This document shows positions 17,621 to 25,556 of a stretch of 64,000 nucleotides of DNA, piece by piece (position 1 is the first letter of the stretch; each line of letters starts with the position of its first letter). Made by a program: the position numbers and the translations under genes. The notes below the pieces were generated by a model. It searched no databases, had not been told where the DNA came from, and saw nothing but the letters and a program-made list of their open reading frames with translations. This DNA comes from Nostoc sp. 106C. GTDB taxonomy: Bacteria; Cyanobacteriota; Cyanobacteriia; Cyanobacteriales; Nostocaceae. The stretch spans positions 62,001 through 126,000 of the forward strand of contig NZ_MTAW01000089.1 of the NCBI RefSeq assembly GCF_002154725.1. The letters run 5' to 3'.

Positions 17621-19246
17621 ATGACTATGAATAAAAAACTAACTTGGGTATTGTGGGGACTAAGTGCTTCTTGTTTGAGTGTGCCAGCGCTGGCTTCAGT
17701 TTTACAAACTTCTTTAGGAACCAACGGTATTGATGCTCTCAGGCTACACCAACCTCCTTATAATTTAAGCGGTCGTAAGATTGCTATTGGTCAGGTAGAA
17801 ATTGGACGTCCAGGAATGTTTGGTTGGGATAAAGCCGTGTCTAAAAATCGTGCTGTATCCCTAGCAGCAGTTTTCTTACGCAATGGTCCAGCTAAATCAA
17901 ATAGTGGCGTTGATCCCCATGCCTACAATGTTGCTGGTGTGATGGTCAGTAAAGACAAAGCTTGGCCGGGGGTTGCTCCTGAGGCGCGATTGTATTCTTC
18001 AGCTGTTGGCTCGACTAAAAACATGGGTCAACCAGAAGAGTGTTTATCGGCACAACACATTGCATTACAAAATAATGGTGATATTCGTGCCATTAATTTC
18101 AGTTTTGGTGAACCTCTAAACCGCGATCCGCGTCCTGATGCTATTTTAGATGGCAATGCTTTACTCACCCTCTGTATTGATTGGTCCAGTCGTGTTCATG
18201 ATGTGTTGTATGCGATCGCTGGCAACCAAGGGAAAGGAGGTATTCCTATTCCTACAGATAATTTTAATGGAGTAAACGTGGCTTTTTCATCCCGTCGAGA
18301 AGGGATTTTTAGTAAAGTTGACGTTTCTAATCTCGCAGGTGCTAACCAAGGAGTAAATGGTAGGTTAGCAGGCAAAGAATTTAATATCGGTGGGCGTCGT
18401 GCTATTAGTTTAGTTGCACCTGGCAGTAATATTGCTCTGCTCAATCCAGATGGCAAAGTTAATAAGGTCACAGGTACAAGTTTTGCAGCACCTCACGTTA
18501 CAGGTACTGTTGCTTTGTTGCAGGAATTTGGCGATCGCCAGTTGCGCACAAAACAACCTCACTGGAGTATTGATTCTCGCCATCACCAGGTGATGAAAGC
18601 TGTATTGCTTAATTCCGCAGACAAGGTTAAAGATAGCGGAGATGGTTTGCGCTTGGGAATGACCCGGACACTCATTGATAAACAAAATCAAGACTGGCTA
18701 GCTTCTGATGCTTATCAAGACCCCAAAATTCCCTTAGATTCCCAAATAGGAGCAGGCCATTTGAATGCATTTCGCGCTTATCAGCAATTTAGTGCAGGTC
18801 AATGGCAACCATCAACTGCTGTGCCTGCCATTGGTTGGGATTACCGAACTGTGGATGCACTTGCGCCTGTAGAATATGTCCTAGCAAAACCCTTAAAACA
18901 AGGAAGTTTTGTTGCTATTACCTTGGCTTGGGACCGATTGGTAGAGCTCGACGATAAGAATAAAAATGAGCTTTATGACGTCGGAGATACTTTCCGCGAT
19001 CGCGGTTTGAACAACCTCGATCTCTATCTGGTAAAAGCTGATGCTCAAAATCCAGATGTTGCTACTGTTTGCTCATCTATCAGTCAAGTTGATAGTGTAG
19101 AACATATTTTTTGCCCTATTCCTGCTAATGGTAATTACAAAATCCGCATCCAGATGCGCCAACAGGTCAATGAACCCAGTCAACCTTACGCTTTAGCTTG
19201 GTGGACTCTACCCGTTAGCTCTATTGGGGAGTTTCAAAATAAATAG
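17621..19246 (+). CDS. Subtilisin-like (S8) serine peptidase, exported, with atypical catalytic acid
   Basis: A 541-residue protein with a signal peptide (about 1-26, ending VPALASV), so it acts outside the cytoplasm. The S8 catalytic Ser lies in GTSFAAPHVTG (Ser287), the oxyanion Asn in AIAGNQG (Asn202), and the His is probably His100 in DPHAYNVAG, corresponding to HGTHVAG. At the usual Asp motif (IDTG) the sequence reads VEIG with Glu60. The triad would then be Glu/His/Ser, or the enzyme may be impaired. A C-terminal beta domain of about 200 residues follows, as in pro-protein-type S8 enzymes. A serpin gene lies 675 bp downstream on the same strand. Confidence 0.82.
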   Translation: MTMNKKLTWVLWGLSASCLSVPALASVLQTSLGTNGIDALRLHQPPYNLSGRKIAIGQVEIGRPGMFGWDKAVSKNRAVSLAAVFLRNGPAKSNSGVDPHAYNVAGVMVSKDKAWPGVAPEARLYSSAVGSTKNMGQPEECLSAQHIALQNNGDIRAINFSFGEPLNRDPRPDAILDGNALLTLCIDWSSRVHDVLYAIAGNQGKGGIPIPTDNFNGVNVAFSSRREGIFSKVDVSNLAGANQGVNGRLAGKEFNIGGRRAISLVAPGSNIALLNPDGKVNKVTGTSFAAPHVTGTVALLQEFGDRQLRTKQPHWSIDSRHHQVMKAVLLNSADKVKDSGDGLRLGMTRTLIDKQNQDWLASDAYQDPKIPLDSQIGAGHLNAFRAYQQFSAGQWQPSTAVPAIGWDYRTVDALAPVEYVLAKPLKQGSFVAITLAWDRLVELDDKNKNELYDVGDTFRDRGLNNLDLYLVKADAQNPDVATVCSSISQVDSVEHIFCPIPANGNYKIRIQMRQQVNEPSQPYALAWWTLPVSSIGEFQNK

Positions 19247-19921
19247 AATCAAGTTAAGGGTTAAGGGTTAAGGGTCAAGATTCAAAAGGTAATAGGCAAG
19301 AGTCATTAGTTTTTGGCTCTGTCTTCCTAGACCTCCTTATTTCCTTTGTTGCCCCTCACGATTTTCTATTCAGCTTTTTAATGATTTCAACGCTCGTGAG
19401 GGGTTTAACCTAACATACTATTATCGTTGATATCTGCTATATGGTAACTCATTGGGTAGATTACTACTTTTTTCAATTCTGCAAACAACTACCAACGCAT
19501 TTATCCAGATGACATTCAGCGATAGGAAGGAGTATTTATACCCGTTTTGGGATAGAATGTAGAAGCGTTTTATTCTCAGCAAAGTTTGCCTCATACTAGA
19601 GAAACTTTGCACGAAATCCAGACCGAAATTATTATATTTATTTATTACTACAAATTCAGCGTGAAGAAATTATTGAGTTGTTTTGTAGTTTAAAATACGT
19701 TTAGCTAAAAATCAGGAAATAGCTAATAATCAGGAAATAGCTAATAATCATGGATGTGTATTGCCTACTCAATTAGCAATTAGTAGCTTGCATAAATTCT
19801 ATTGAATTGCTGCAAATTATTTACTGTTACCAAAACTGTAACAGCCAGGTTTTTCTGCTGTAGTAAATGCCATAGTTAACACTTGAGAAGTCATTAAATC
19901 TATGGCGAACGAGGTGGCAGA
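19247..19921. other. Intergenic region with long stem-loop and a short tandem duplication
   Basis: It contains TTAAGGG direct repeats just after the peptidase gene, a 10-bp perfect inverted repeat around a 32-nt loop (CCCCTCACGA at 19352-19361, TCGTGAGGGG at 19394-19403), and a tandemly repeated 20-bp unit around 19711-19750 (ATCAGGAAATAGCTAATA core). No supported gene. Confidence 0.5.
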
Positions 19922-21250
19922 ATGAATCGGCAGAAATTTAGTGGTGTGAAAGAAAATTTCTTGCAAAGACGTTACGGTGTGCGGTTAGGAAGACGTTACG
20001 TGCTGGCTGCTGCTAGCGTTGTACTTTTGGGTGTATTAGGCTGTTCTCAAGTCAATGGTGATACGAGCGCACTGGCCCAATCTCGTTTGCCTAATTCAGA
20101 GTCTCCTCTGCCAAAAAAAACCGCTACCCCTGATACAAAATTAGTTAATGCCAACAATAAATTTGGCTTCAAACTATTTTCAGAAGTTCTGAAACAGGAA
20201 AGTAGTGAAAAGAACGTTTTTCTTTCTCCTTCGAGTGTAGCGATCGCCTTGGCTATGACCTACAATGGAGCTAGTGGCTCTACCCAAAAAGCTATGGCGA
20301 AAACCCTGGAATTCCAGGGTTTAAATTTGTCAGAAATTAACTCATCTTATGCAGCATTAAAAAAGCTGTTAGAAAATCCTGAGACTGATGTACAACTGAC
20401 TATTGCTAACTCCCTTTGGGCGAATCAAAACACCAGCTTTAAGTCAGGCTTTCTCCAGAGAAATCAGGATTTTTACAAAGCCAAGGTGACGAGTTTAAAT
20501 TTTCAAGATCGGGAAGCACCCAATATTATCAATAGCTGGGTTAAGGATAATACCCAGGGGAAAATCAACAAAATAGTTGATCAAATTCAACCCGACCAAG
20601 TACTATTTCTGATTAACGCCATCTACTTTAAAGGAAAATGGAGCAACGAATTTGATAAAAGTCAAACTGCTGTATTGCCCTTTTCTCTAAAATCTGGGAA
20701 ACAAAAACAGCACCCGATGATGTCGCAAGATGGCGACTATAGATACCAAGAAAATGAGCAATTTCAGGCAGTGAGTTTGCCTTATGGCAAAGATGGTAAA
20801 ATCAGCCTTTATATCTTTTTGCCTAAACAAAACTCAAGCCTGCAAGCCTTATATCAAAACTTGAATACTGAGAATTGGGACAAATGGATGACTCAATTCC
20901 GCAAGCGGGAAGGATTGATTCGTTTGCCTCGGTTTAAAACAGACTATGAAGTTACGCTCAATGATGCACTAAAAGCCTTAGGTATGGAGGAGGCTTTTAG
21001 CACCAAAGCTAATTTCTCTGGTATTGGCGAAAACCTTGCAATTAGCCAGGTTAAGCATAAAACTATTGTGGAAGTAAATGAAGAAGGCACTGAAGCCGCA
21101 GCGGCAACTTCAGTAGGCATAGTGGCAACATCCGCTATGCAAAAACCAGAACCATTCAGAATGATTGTTGACCGTCCTTTCTTTTGTGCTATTCGAGATA
21201 ATCAGACAGGAAGCGTTTTGTTTATGGGTTCAATTGTCGAACCACAGTAA
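19922..21250 (+). CDS. Serpin-family serine protease inhibitor, predicted lipoprotein
   Basis: A 442-residue serpin, a suicide inhibitor that traps serine or cysteine proteases by insertion of its cleaved reactive loop. The N-terminus has a lipoprotein signal (VVLLGVLGC, Cys41), so it is probably membrane-anchored outside the cytoplasm. Serpin landmarks are FLSPSSVAIALAMTYNGASG near residue 100, NAIYFKGKW, and the C-terminal RPFFCAIRDNQTGSVLFMG. The hinge EEGTEAAAATS (387-397) has the small residues expected of an inhibitory serpin. By the standard 17-residue count P1-P1' would be Thr403-Ser404. The subtilisin-like peptidase encoded upstream is a plausible, unproven partner. Confidence 0.93.
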   Translation: MNRQKFSGVKENFLQRRYGVRLGRRYVLAAASVVLLGVLGCSQVNGDTSALAQSRLPNSESPLPKKTATPDTKLVNANNKFGFKLFSEVLKQESSEKNVFLSPSSVAIALAMTYNGASGSTQKAMAKTLEFQGLNLSEINSSYAALKKLLENPETDVQLTIANSLWANQNTSFKSGFLQRNQDFYKAKVTSLNFQDREAPNIINSWVKDNTQGKINKIVDQIQPDQVLFLINAIYFKGKWSNEFDKSQTAVLPFSLKSGKQKQHPMMSQDGDYRYQENEQFQAVSLPYGKDGKISLYIFLPKQNSSLQALYQNLNTENWDKWMTQFRKREGLIRLPRFKTDYEVTLNDALKALGMEEAFSTKANFSGIGENLAISQVKHKTIVEVNEEGTEAAAATSVGIVATSAMQKPEPFRMIVDRPFFCAIRDNQTGSVLFMGSIVEPQ

Positions 21251-21252
21251 AC

Positions 21253-21281
21253 AATTCAAAATTCTTTGCTTTTGAATTTTA
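21253..21281. terminator. Stem-loop between serpin and AI-2E permease genes
   Basis: A perfect 9-bp inverted repeat (AATTCAAAA at 21253-21261, TTTTGAATT at 21270-21278), 8-nt loop, lying in the 36-bp gap between two convergent genes. It is AT-rich, so its efficiency is uncertain. Confidence 0.5.
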
Positions 21282-21286
21282 ACTTT

Positions 21287-22465
21287 CTAAGGTGATGTAG
21301 CTTCTGATACACTCAGGGAACTTTTCGCTTCAGTTTTTGGGGATGCTTCTGGTGCAACGGGTGCAGCTATGTCCCCGGAATTGGCATATTCATCAGTATC
21401 ACCGCTTAGTGTCGCAGGACGTATGACACTGATAGCGGTTTTAATCACAACAGCACTGGGTACTGCCACAATTACACCTAGAAGGCCCCCAATTCTCGCC
21501 CCTGTCAAAACTGAAATCACTACCAAAGCTGGGTTTAAACCTGTAAAACTCCCTAAAATCCGGGGGGCGATTAAGTTCTCCAGAATTTGCTGAACGATAA
21601 CTGCTGCCATCAAGACTCTTGCCCCCATCCAGACATCTTGCAGCGACACCAATAAGGTAGTCAGGGCAATGCCTACGGAACCTCCAAAAGGGACGAGAGC
21701 CATGATGCCGATAGTTAACCCAAATAATAGCCCAAAAGGCACTTTCAACCACAAAAATGCCGGAATCAAAGCTGATGCCATACAGGTAGATAAAATCAGC
21801 TGGGTAATAAAGAAATTTTGAAAGCTCAGACGTACTGTTTGAGAAAAAGGCTCACGAAATCTTGAGGGTAGCCATTCTACTAAACTCTGCCAGAGTTCAC
21901 CTCCGTGTTGTAGAAGATAGAAAGTCAAAATCATTGTCAAGACGAAATCTAGCAAACTAGTGACTGTGACTACAGCTAGATTGAGAACTTGCCCGGCGAT
22001 CGCTTGCAATTGTCCCTTGACGCGATCGTTAATTTGCACGACTAGGGCATCAAGGTTGATCGGTAAGCCAAAAACCTCTGCTTTCTCGTTTAACAGCATT
22101 AACTGGGAACGTCCAGAGTCAATTAACTCTGGCAAGCGAGCCACTAGTTGCTGAGCTTGCGTAAGGGCTAGCGGAAACAGGGTGACACCCAACGCTAATA
22201 AAATTGATAAAGCCAATAGAAATACTAAAATAGCAACCGGCTCTCGCCTAGCACCGTGACGCTCCATCCAGCTAACGGGGTAGTTGAGCAGAAATGCTAG
22301 CACTGAGGCTCCAACTAAAATGACTATCAGGGAGTGGAAATAATTAAAAATTGACGAGATTGCCCAACCATTGAGCACTAACAGCGGAATGAATAACGCG
22401 ATCGCTGTGATGCGCGCTAGGGGTGTTAGTGTCTCCCACCAGTCGAGTAGCTTGCGTGTCTGCAT
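21287..22465 (-). CDS. AI-2E family (YdiK/TqsA/PerM-type) membrane permease
   Basis: A 392-residue polytopic membrane protein with paired helices at the N-terminus (about 17-65 and 75-105), a soluble helical region (about 105-165), and a C-terminal cluster of helices. The latter contains the family signature LVPFGGSVGIALTTLL and the conserved NLIAPRILGSFTGLNPALV. The family is named for autoinducer-2 exporter TqsA, but many members have other or unknown substrates. The C-terminal 40 residues are Ala/Pro/Ser-rich and probably disordered. It converges with the serpin gene and diverges from the 160-residue membrane protein gene, with about 108 bp between starts. Confidence 0.9.
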   Translation of the reverse strand: MQTRKLLDWWETLTPLARITAIALFIPLLVLNGWAISSIFNYFHSLIVILVGASVLAFLLNYPVSWMERHGARREPVAILVFLLALSILLALGVTLFPLALTQAQQLVARLPELIDSGRSQLMLLNEKAEVFGLPINLDALVVQINDRVKGQLQAIAGQVLNLAVVTVTSLLDFVLTMILTFYLLQHGGELWQSLVEWLPSRFREPFSQTVRLSFQNFFITQLILSTCMASALIPAFLWLKVPFGLLFGLTIGIMALVPFGGSVGIALTTLLVSLQDVWMGARVLMAAVIVQQILENLIAPRILGSFTGLNPALVVISVLTGARIGGLLGVIVAVPSAVVIKTAISVIRPATLSGDTDEYANSGDIAAPVAPEASPKTEAKSSLSVSEATSP

Positions 22466-22573
22466 CTTTAGCCGATTACAGGATAGAACTAAATAAAATC
22501 CTTCTTTACAGCTTATTATCTCTAACTACATGACTCTCATTCATCTTCCTAGTTTAGGATTAGACTCAACCAA

Positions 22574-23056
22574 ATGGAAAATCTTCAACCAAATCACAAT
22601 TCGCCTGCATCTGAGTCAACAGACACACAGACATGGGGGTACAGTGACAGGGAGAGTTCCGTCACCGCGTCTTCTTCATATTCCCAATCCTTAATTCCTG
22701 ATGAAGACTCAGCCACCCCTAAAACACAGCTGCTTGTGTATTTGATTCCAGTTATTGGCTTTTTCCCATCGCTGTGGACTCTCTATCGCCGTCAGGGAAG
22801 TCGGGAACAACTAGCTGCTAGCCGGCTGTCTATTACTTTGGCATTTACCTGGTTTTTGGGTTACTTTTTGTTAGCAACCGGGGCTGAGAATTTAGAATTT
22901 TTCGGACTGCGACTATTAATTCTCAATAGTTTTCTCACTTCTGGTTACTTTTTGGTGAGTGTCTGGTTGATTTTTCGCCTAATTCAAGGAAAATCTCACC
23001 GTTTGCCAGGGTTTAGTCGGTTTGCCGAGCGAGTGATTGGCAAGTATTTATCTTAA
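22574..23056 (+). CDS. Hypothetical membrane protein
   Basis: A 160-residue protein with a polar Ser/Thr-rich N-terminus of about 50 residues and three hydrophobic helices (about 52-70, 83-103 and 112-137), ending in a basic amphipathic tail (LPGFSRFAERVIGKYLS). I do not recognise a characterised family. It precedes the LCP-family gene by 276 bp on the same strand, which suggests but does not prove a cell-envelope role. Confidence 0.7.
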   Translation: MENLQPNHNSPASESTDTQTWGYSDRESSVTASSSYSQSLIPDEDSATPKTQLLVYLIPVIGFFPSLWTLYRRQGSREQLAASRLSITLAFTWFLGYFLLATGAENLEFFGLRLLILNSFLTSGYFLVSVWLIFRLIQGKSHRLPGFSRFAERVIGKYLS

Positions 23057-23209
23057 TTTCTAGGTAATAATTAGGTCAGTACTTTTACTTAATTTTTTGC
23101 CAAATTAAAGATTATATCTTAAGGGATCTGGTCAAAGTCGTTTATTGTTGTCATACTGCAATAACACATCATCCAATTTGTCGAAAAAAAAGAAAAAGAC
23201 TGCTATAAG

Positions 23210-23228
23210 TGTTGTGGTTGACACAACA
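23210..23228. promoter_or_regulatory. 19-bp palindrome upstream of the LCP gene
   Basis: A perfect 7-bp inverted repeat with a 5-bp spacer (TGTTGTG at 23210-23216, CACAACA at 23222-23228), about 105 bp upstream of the LCP start codon. It could be a regulator-binding site or a small RNA hairpin. Confidence 0.35.
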
Positions 23229-23332
23229 ATCAAAAAGTTAGCACTAATAATTAAGAATTAGCTATCATCGTTTGATTTGTCTGCATATTTATTAGTCTGC
23301 AAATGTACCGGATTTGATCAGTAAGTGTGAGG

Positions 23333-24760
23333 ATGTCTGTGACCATTCAAAGAACTTCGGCGGAAGAAAACCCATCGGCAAACGTCTCCAAAGCCAGCAG
23401 AAAAAAGATCCAAAGCTCTAAATCTGGACGTTGGTTGTGGTTTTGGGTAGGTATGAGCGGTATTGCGATGGTTTCAGCTACAGCAGGGGCACTGTTGGCA
23501 GTTTCTTTAACCAGTAATTTACAGCAAGCCCAACTTAGTCCCCAAGAAGAAGCAGTATTCGATGGCGATCGCATCTCTGGAAGTGGGTTGCGATTTTCAC
23601 AATTAACTCGCCCCGTCAATATCTTACTTATGGGGATGAGCGTACTCCCACCAGATGTTCAAAATCCTCCTGCCGAAACCAAAAATCTCAGCTACCAGCC
23701 TCAGGTAAACTCTTTTGATGGTCTTTCTGATGTCATGCTCTTGATCAAATTTGATCCAGAGACAAAAAAAATTATCATGCTTTCGATTCCCAGAGATACA
23801 CGCACGGAAATAGAAGGGCATGGCATCAAAAAAATTAATTTTGCCAATGTTGAAGGTGGACCAGCCTTAACCGCCAAAACAGTCAGCAATCTTTTAAATG
23901 GAGTAGCCATTGATCGCTATATCCGAATTAACGTTTTGGGGGTTGCCAAGCTAATTGATGCTTTGGGTGGCGTTACTGTCTACGTTCCCAAAGATATGAA
24001 GTATCAAGATGAATCCCAGCATTTGTACATCAATTTGAAGGCAGGTAAACAGCATCTTAATGGCGATCAGGCGCTGCAATTATTACGGTTCCGCCATGAT
24101 GCACTCGGGGATATTGGGCGGATTCAACGCCAACAAATGGTGCTGCGTGCTTTGATGGATCAGTCACTTAACCCTGCAACTGTGACTCAATTGCCAAAAG
24201 TACTTGATGTCGTTAAAGAAAACATAGATACCAACTTGGCTGTTGAGGAGTTGTTGGCGCTAGTGGGTTTTGGTGTGCGAACCAATCGCTCAAATATGCA
24301 GATGTTAATGGTTCCAGGTCGCTTTAGCGAAAAAGGTGAATTTGATGCTAGCTATTGGTTACCCAATAAAGATGGGATTGCCAAGCTGATGGCAAAACAC
24401 TATGGTGTGGAATCAACACAAGCACAAGAACAGCAGACTGTTGAACCAGGTTCTTTACGTGTAGCTATTCAAGATAGCACAGGTAGCGATCGCACTAATT
24501 TGCGACCTTTAATTAGATCCTTGGAAAAAGCTGGATATCGCAATGTTTTTGTAGCCAAAGCTTGGGGTGAACCTTTGGATGTGACTCACATTGTCGCTCA
24601 ACAAGGAGATGGTAACAGTGCAGAAGTAGTTCGCCAAACTTTAGGATTTGGGGAAGTACGCGTGGAAAGCACTGGGAATATCGGTTCTGATGTCAGTATT
24701 CAAGTGGGTAAAGATTGGTTGCAACAAAAAGCCCTCCTAGAAAAGTCTACTCAACCTTAA
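23333..24760 (+). CDS. LytR-CpsA-Psr (LCP) family protein with C-terminal LytR_C domain
   Basis: A 475-residue protein with a short cytoplasmic N-terminus, one membrane helix (about 33-58) and an extracytoplasmic LCP domain. The LCP features include LSDVMLLIKFDPETKKI, the arginine motif SIPRDTRTEI, and RFRHDALGDIGRIQRQQ. A LytR_C domain follows (about 375-470, GSLRVAIQDSTGS). LCP enzymes transfer undecaprenyl-linked glycopolymers onto peptidoglycan or proteins, so a role in attaching cell-wall polysaccharide is likely. Three start codons lie close together (GTG 23327, ATG 23333, GTG 23339); GAGG lies just upstream of the last, so the exact start is uncertain. Its 3' end faces a shared terminator. 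Confidence 0.92.
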   Translation: MSVTIQRTSAEENPSANVSKASRKKIQSSKSGRWLWFWVGMSGIAMVSATAGALLAVSLTSNLQQAQLSPQEEAVFDGDRISGSGLRFSQLTRPVNILLMGMSVLPPDVQNPPAETKNLSYQPQVNSFDGLSDVMLLIKFDPETKKIIMLSIPRDTRTEIEGHGIKKINFANVEGGPALTAKTVSNLLNGVAIDRYIRINVLGVAKLIDALGGVTVYVPKDMKYQDESQHLYINLKAGKQHLNGDQALQLLRFRHDALGDIGRIQRQQMVLRALMDQSLNPATVTQLPKVLDVVKENIDTNLAVEELLALVGFGVRTNRSNMQMLMVPGRFSEKGEFDASYWLPNKDGIAKLMAKHYGVESTQAQEQQTVEPGSLRVAIQDSTGSDRTNLRPLIRSLEKAGYRNVFVAKAWGEPLDVTHIVAQQGDGNSAEVVRQTLGFGEVRVESTGNIGSDVSIQVGKDWLQQKALLEKSTQP

Positions 24761-24884
24761 ACAATACTATTAACTTTGATGAGAGACATTGATTAGCCTT
24801 TAATTATCAAGCTGCACTATCTAAATTAAAAGTTGATTTTTGTTATGCTCCTATTCAATACTGAATATCAGCATCCTTAAACAA

Positions 24885-24916
24885 AAAGGCGTGGGTAAAA
24901 CCTCACGCCTTTAGTT
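24885..24916. terminator. Bidirectional terminator between LCP gene and a 50-residue gene
   Basis: A perfect 9-bp stem (AAAGGCGTG at 24885-24893, CACGCCTTT at 24904-24912). On the minus strand it is followed by TTGTTTAAG after an extended T-run, and on the plus strand by AGTTTATT. It fits best as terminator of the small minus-strand gene and probably also stops LCP transcription. Confidence 0.75.
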
Positions 24917-24956
24917 TATTAATTTCAAAATATCTCATTTATGACTAATCTTTTAT

Positions 24957-25109
24957 TTACCAATCATCTGCCATACCTTTTCTGTAAGGATCGCCTGTAA
25001 AGGGTTGAACACCAATCACAGGATAAGCATCATCATTAGGACCAAAAATCCGCATTGCGGCTTCAGAAATAAATTGAGTTATGCTAGCGATGATTCTGGA
25101 AATACCCAT
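24957..25109 (-). CDS. Small 50-residue protein, unknown function
   Basis: A short gene of 50 codons plus TAA. It has a very good ribosome binding site (AAGGAG, 9 nt before the ATG) and a strong terminator 40 bp after its stop on the same strand, so it looks like a real monocistronic gene. The product begins with an amphipathic or weakly hydrophobic helix (GISRIIASITQFISEAAMRI), continues with an acidic loop and a Pro/Gly/Asp-rich tail (FGPNDDAYPVIGVQPFTGDP), and ends MADDW. I do not recognise a named family. The helix-plus-acidic-tail pattern would suit a small membrane-peripheral or complex-associated subunit. Confidence 0.65.
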   Translation of the reverse strand: MGISRIIASITQFISEAAMRIFGPNDDAYPVIGVQPFTGDPYRKGMADDW

Positions 25110-25493
25110 AATCTTAGACTCCTTTTTATGAGTCGCATTAATTGGTGATGTCTTTACTTTAATTCTGATATTCTACCCTTGCTTAAATCCTCAATATATC
25201 AACAAGCTCTGCAATACTTTTACAGATATGTTTGCAATACTTTAGCTTCTTTGCTAGTTAAACTTTTGTGTTTAATTCTAATTGTAAATTAGCTATTTCT
25301 CAAACCCTTGATTGACAAAGATGCTGCTAATTTTTCAGACAACTTATTGTTACATTTCATTATACTTTTGGCAAGCTACTTTCTATATTATTAGCTATAA
25401 CTATTAAAAAATATTAAATAATTTATGAAAATTAGATTAATCTGCTGATAAATCTAATTTTTTAGAACCATTAATTACAGAACTTGCCAAGGC
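25110..25493. other. AT-rich region upstream of the NAD gene block
   Basis: About 380 bp of AT-rich DNA holding the upstream signals of the small minus-strand gene. No other gene or repeat is supported. Confidence 0.4.
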
Positions 25494-25524
25494 TTGACAT
25501 TATTTATGGTGAAAGTTACCATAA
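25494..25524 (+). promoter_or_regulatory. Candidate promoter of the NAD operon overlapped by a 21-bp palindrome
   Basis: A TTGACA -35 box (25494-25499) is followed after 17 bp by TACCAT (25517-25522), a plausible -10. A perfect inverted repeat with 7-bp arms and 7-bp spacer (TTATGGT at 25504-25510, ACCATAA at 25518-25524) covers the spacer and the -10, the position expected of a repressor site. Since the downstream block encodes an NrtR-type regulator, this is a candidate NrtR operator. That assignment is inference. Confidence 0.5.
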
Positions 25525-25556
25525 TAATACAAGCATTCTTGTAAGGACGCTCCGGC

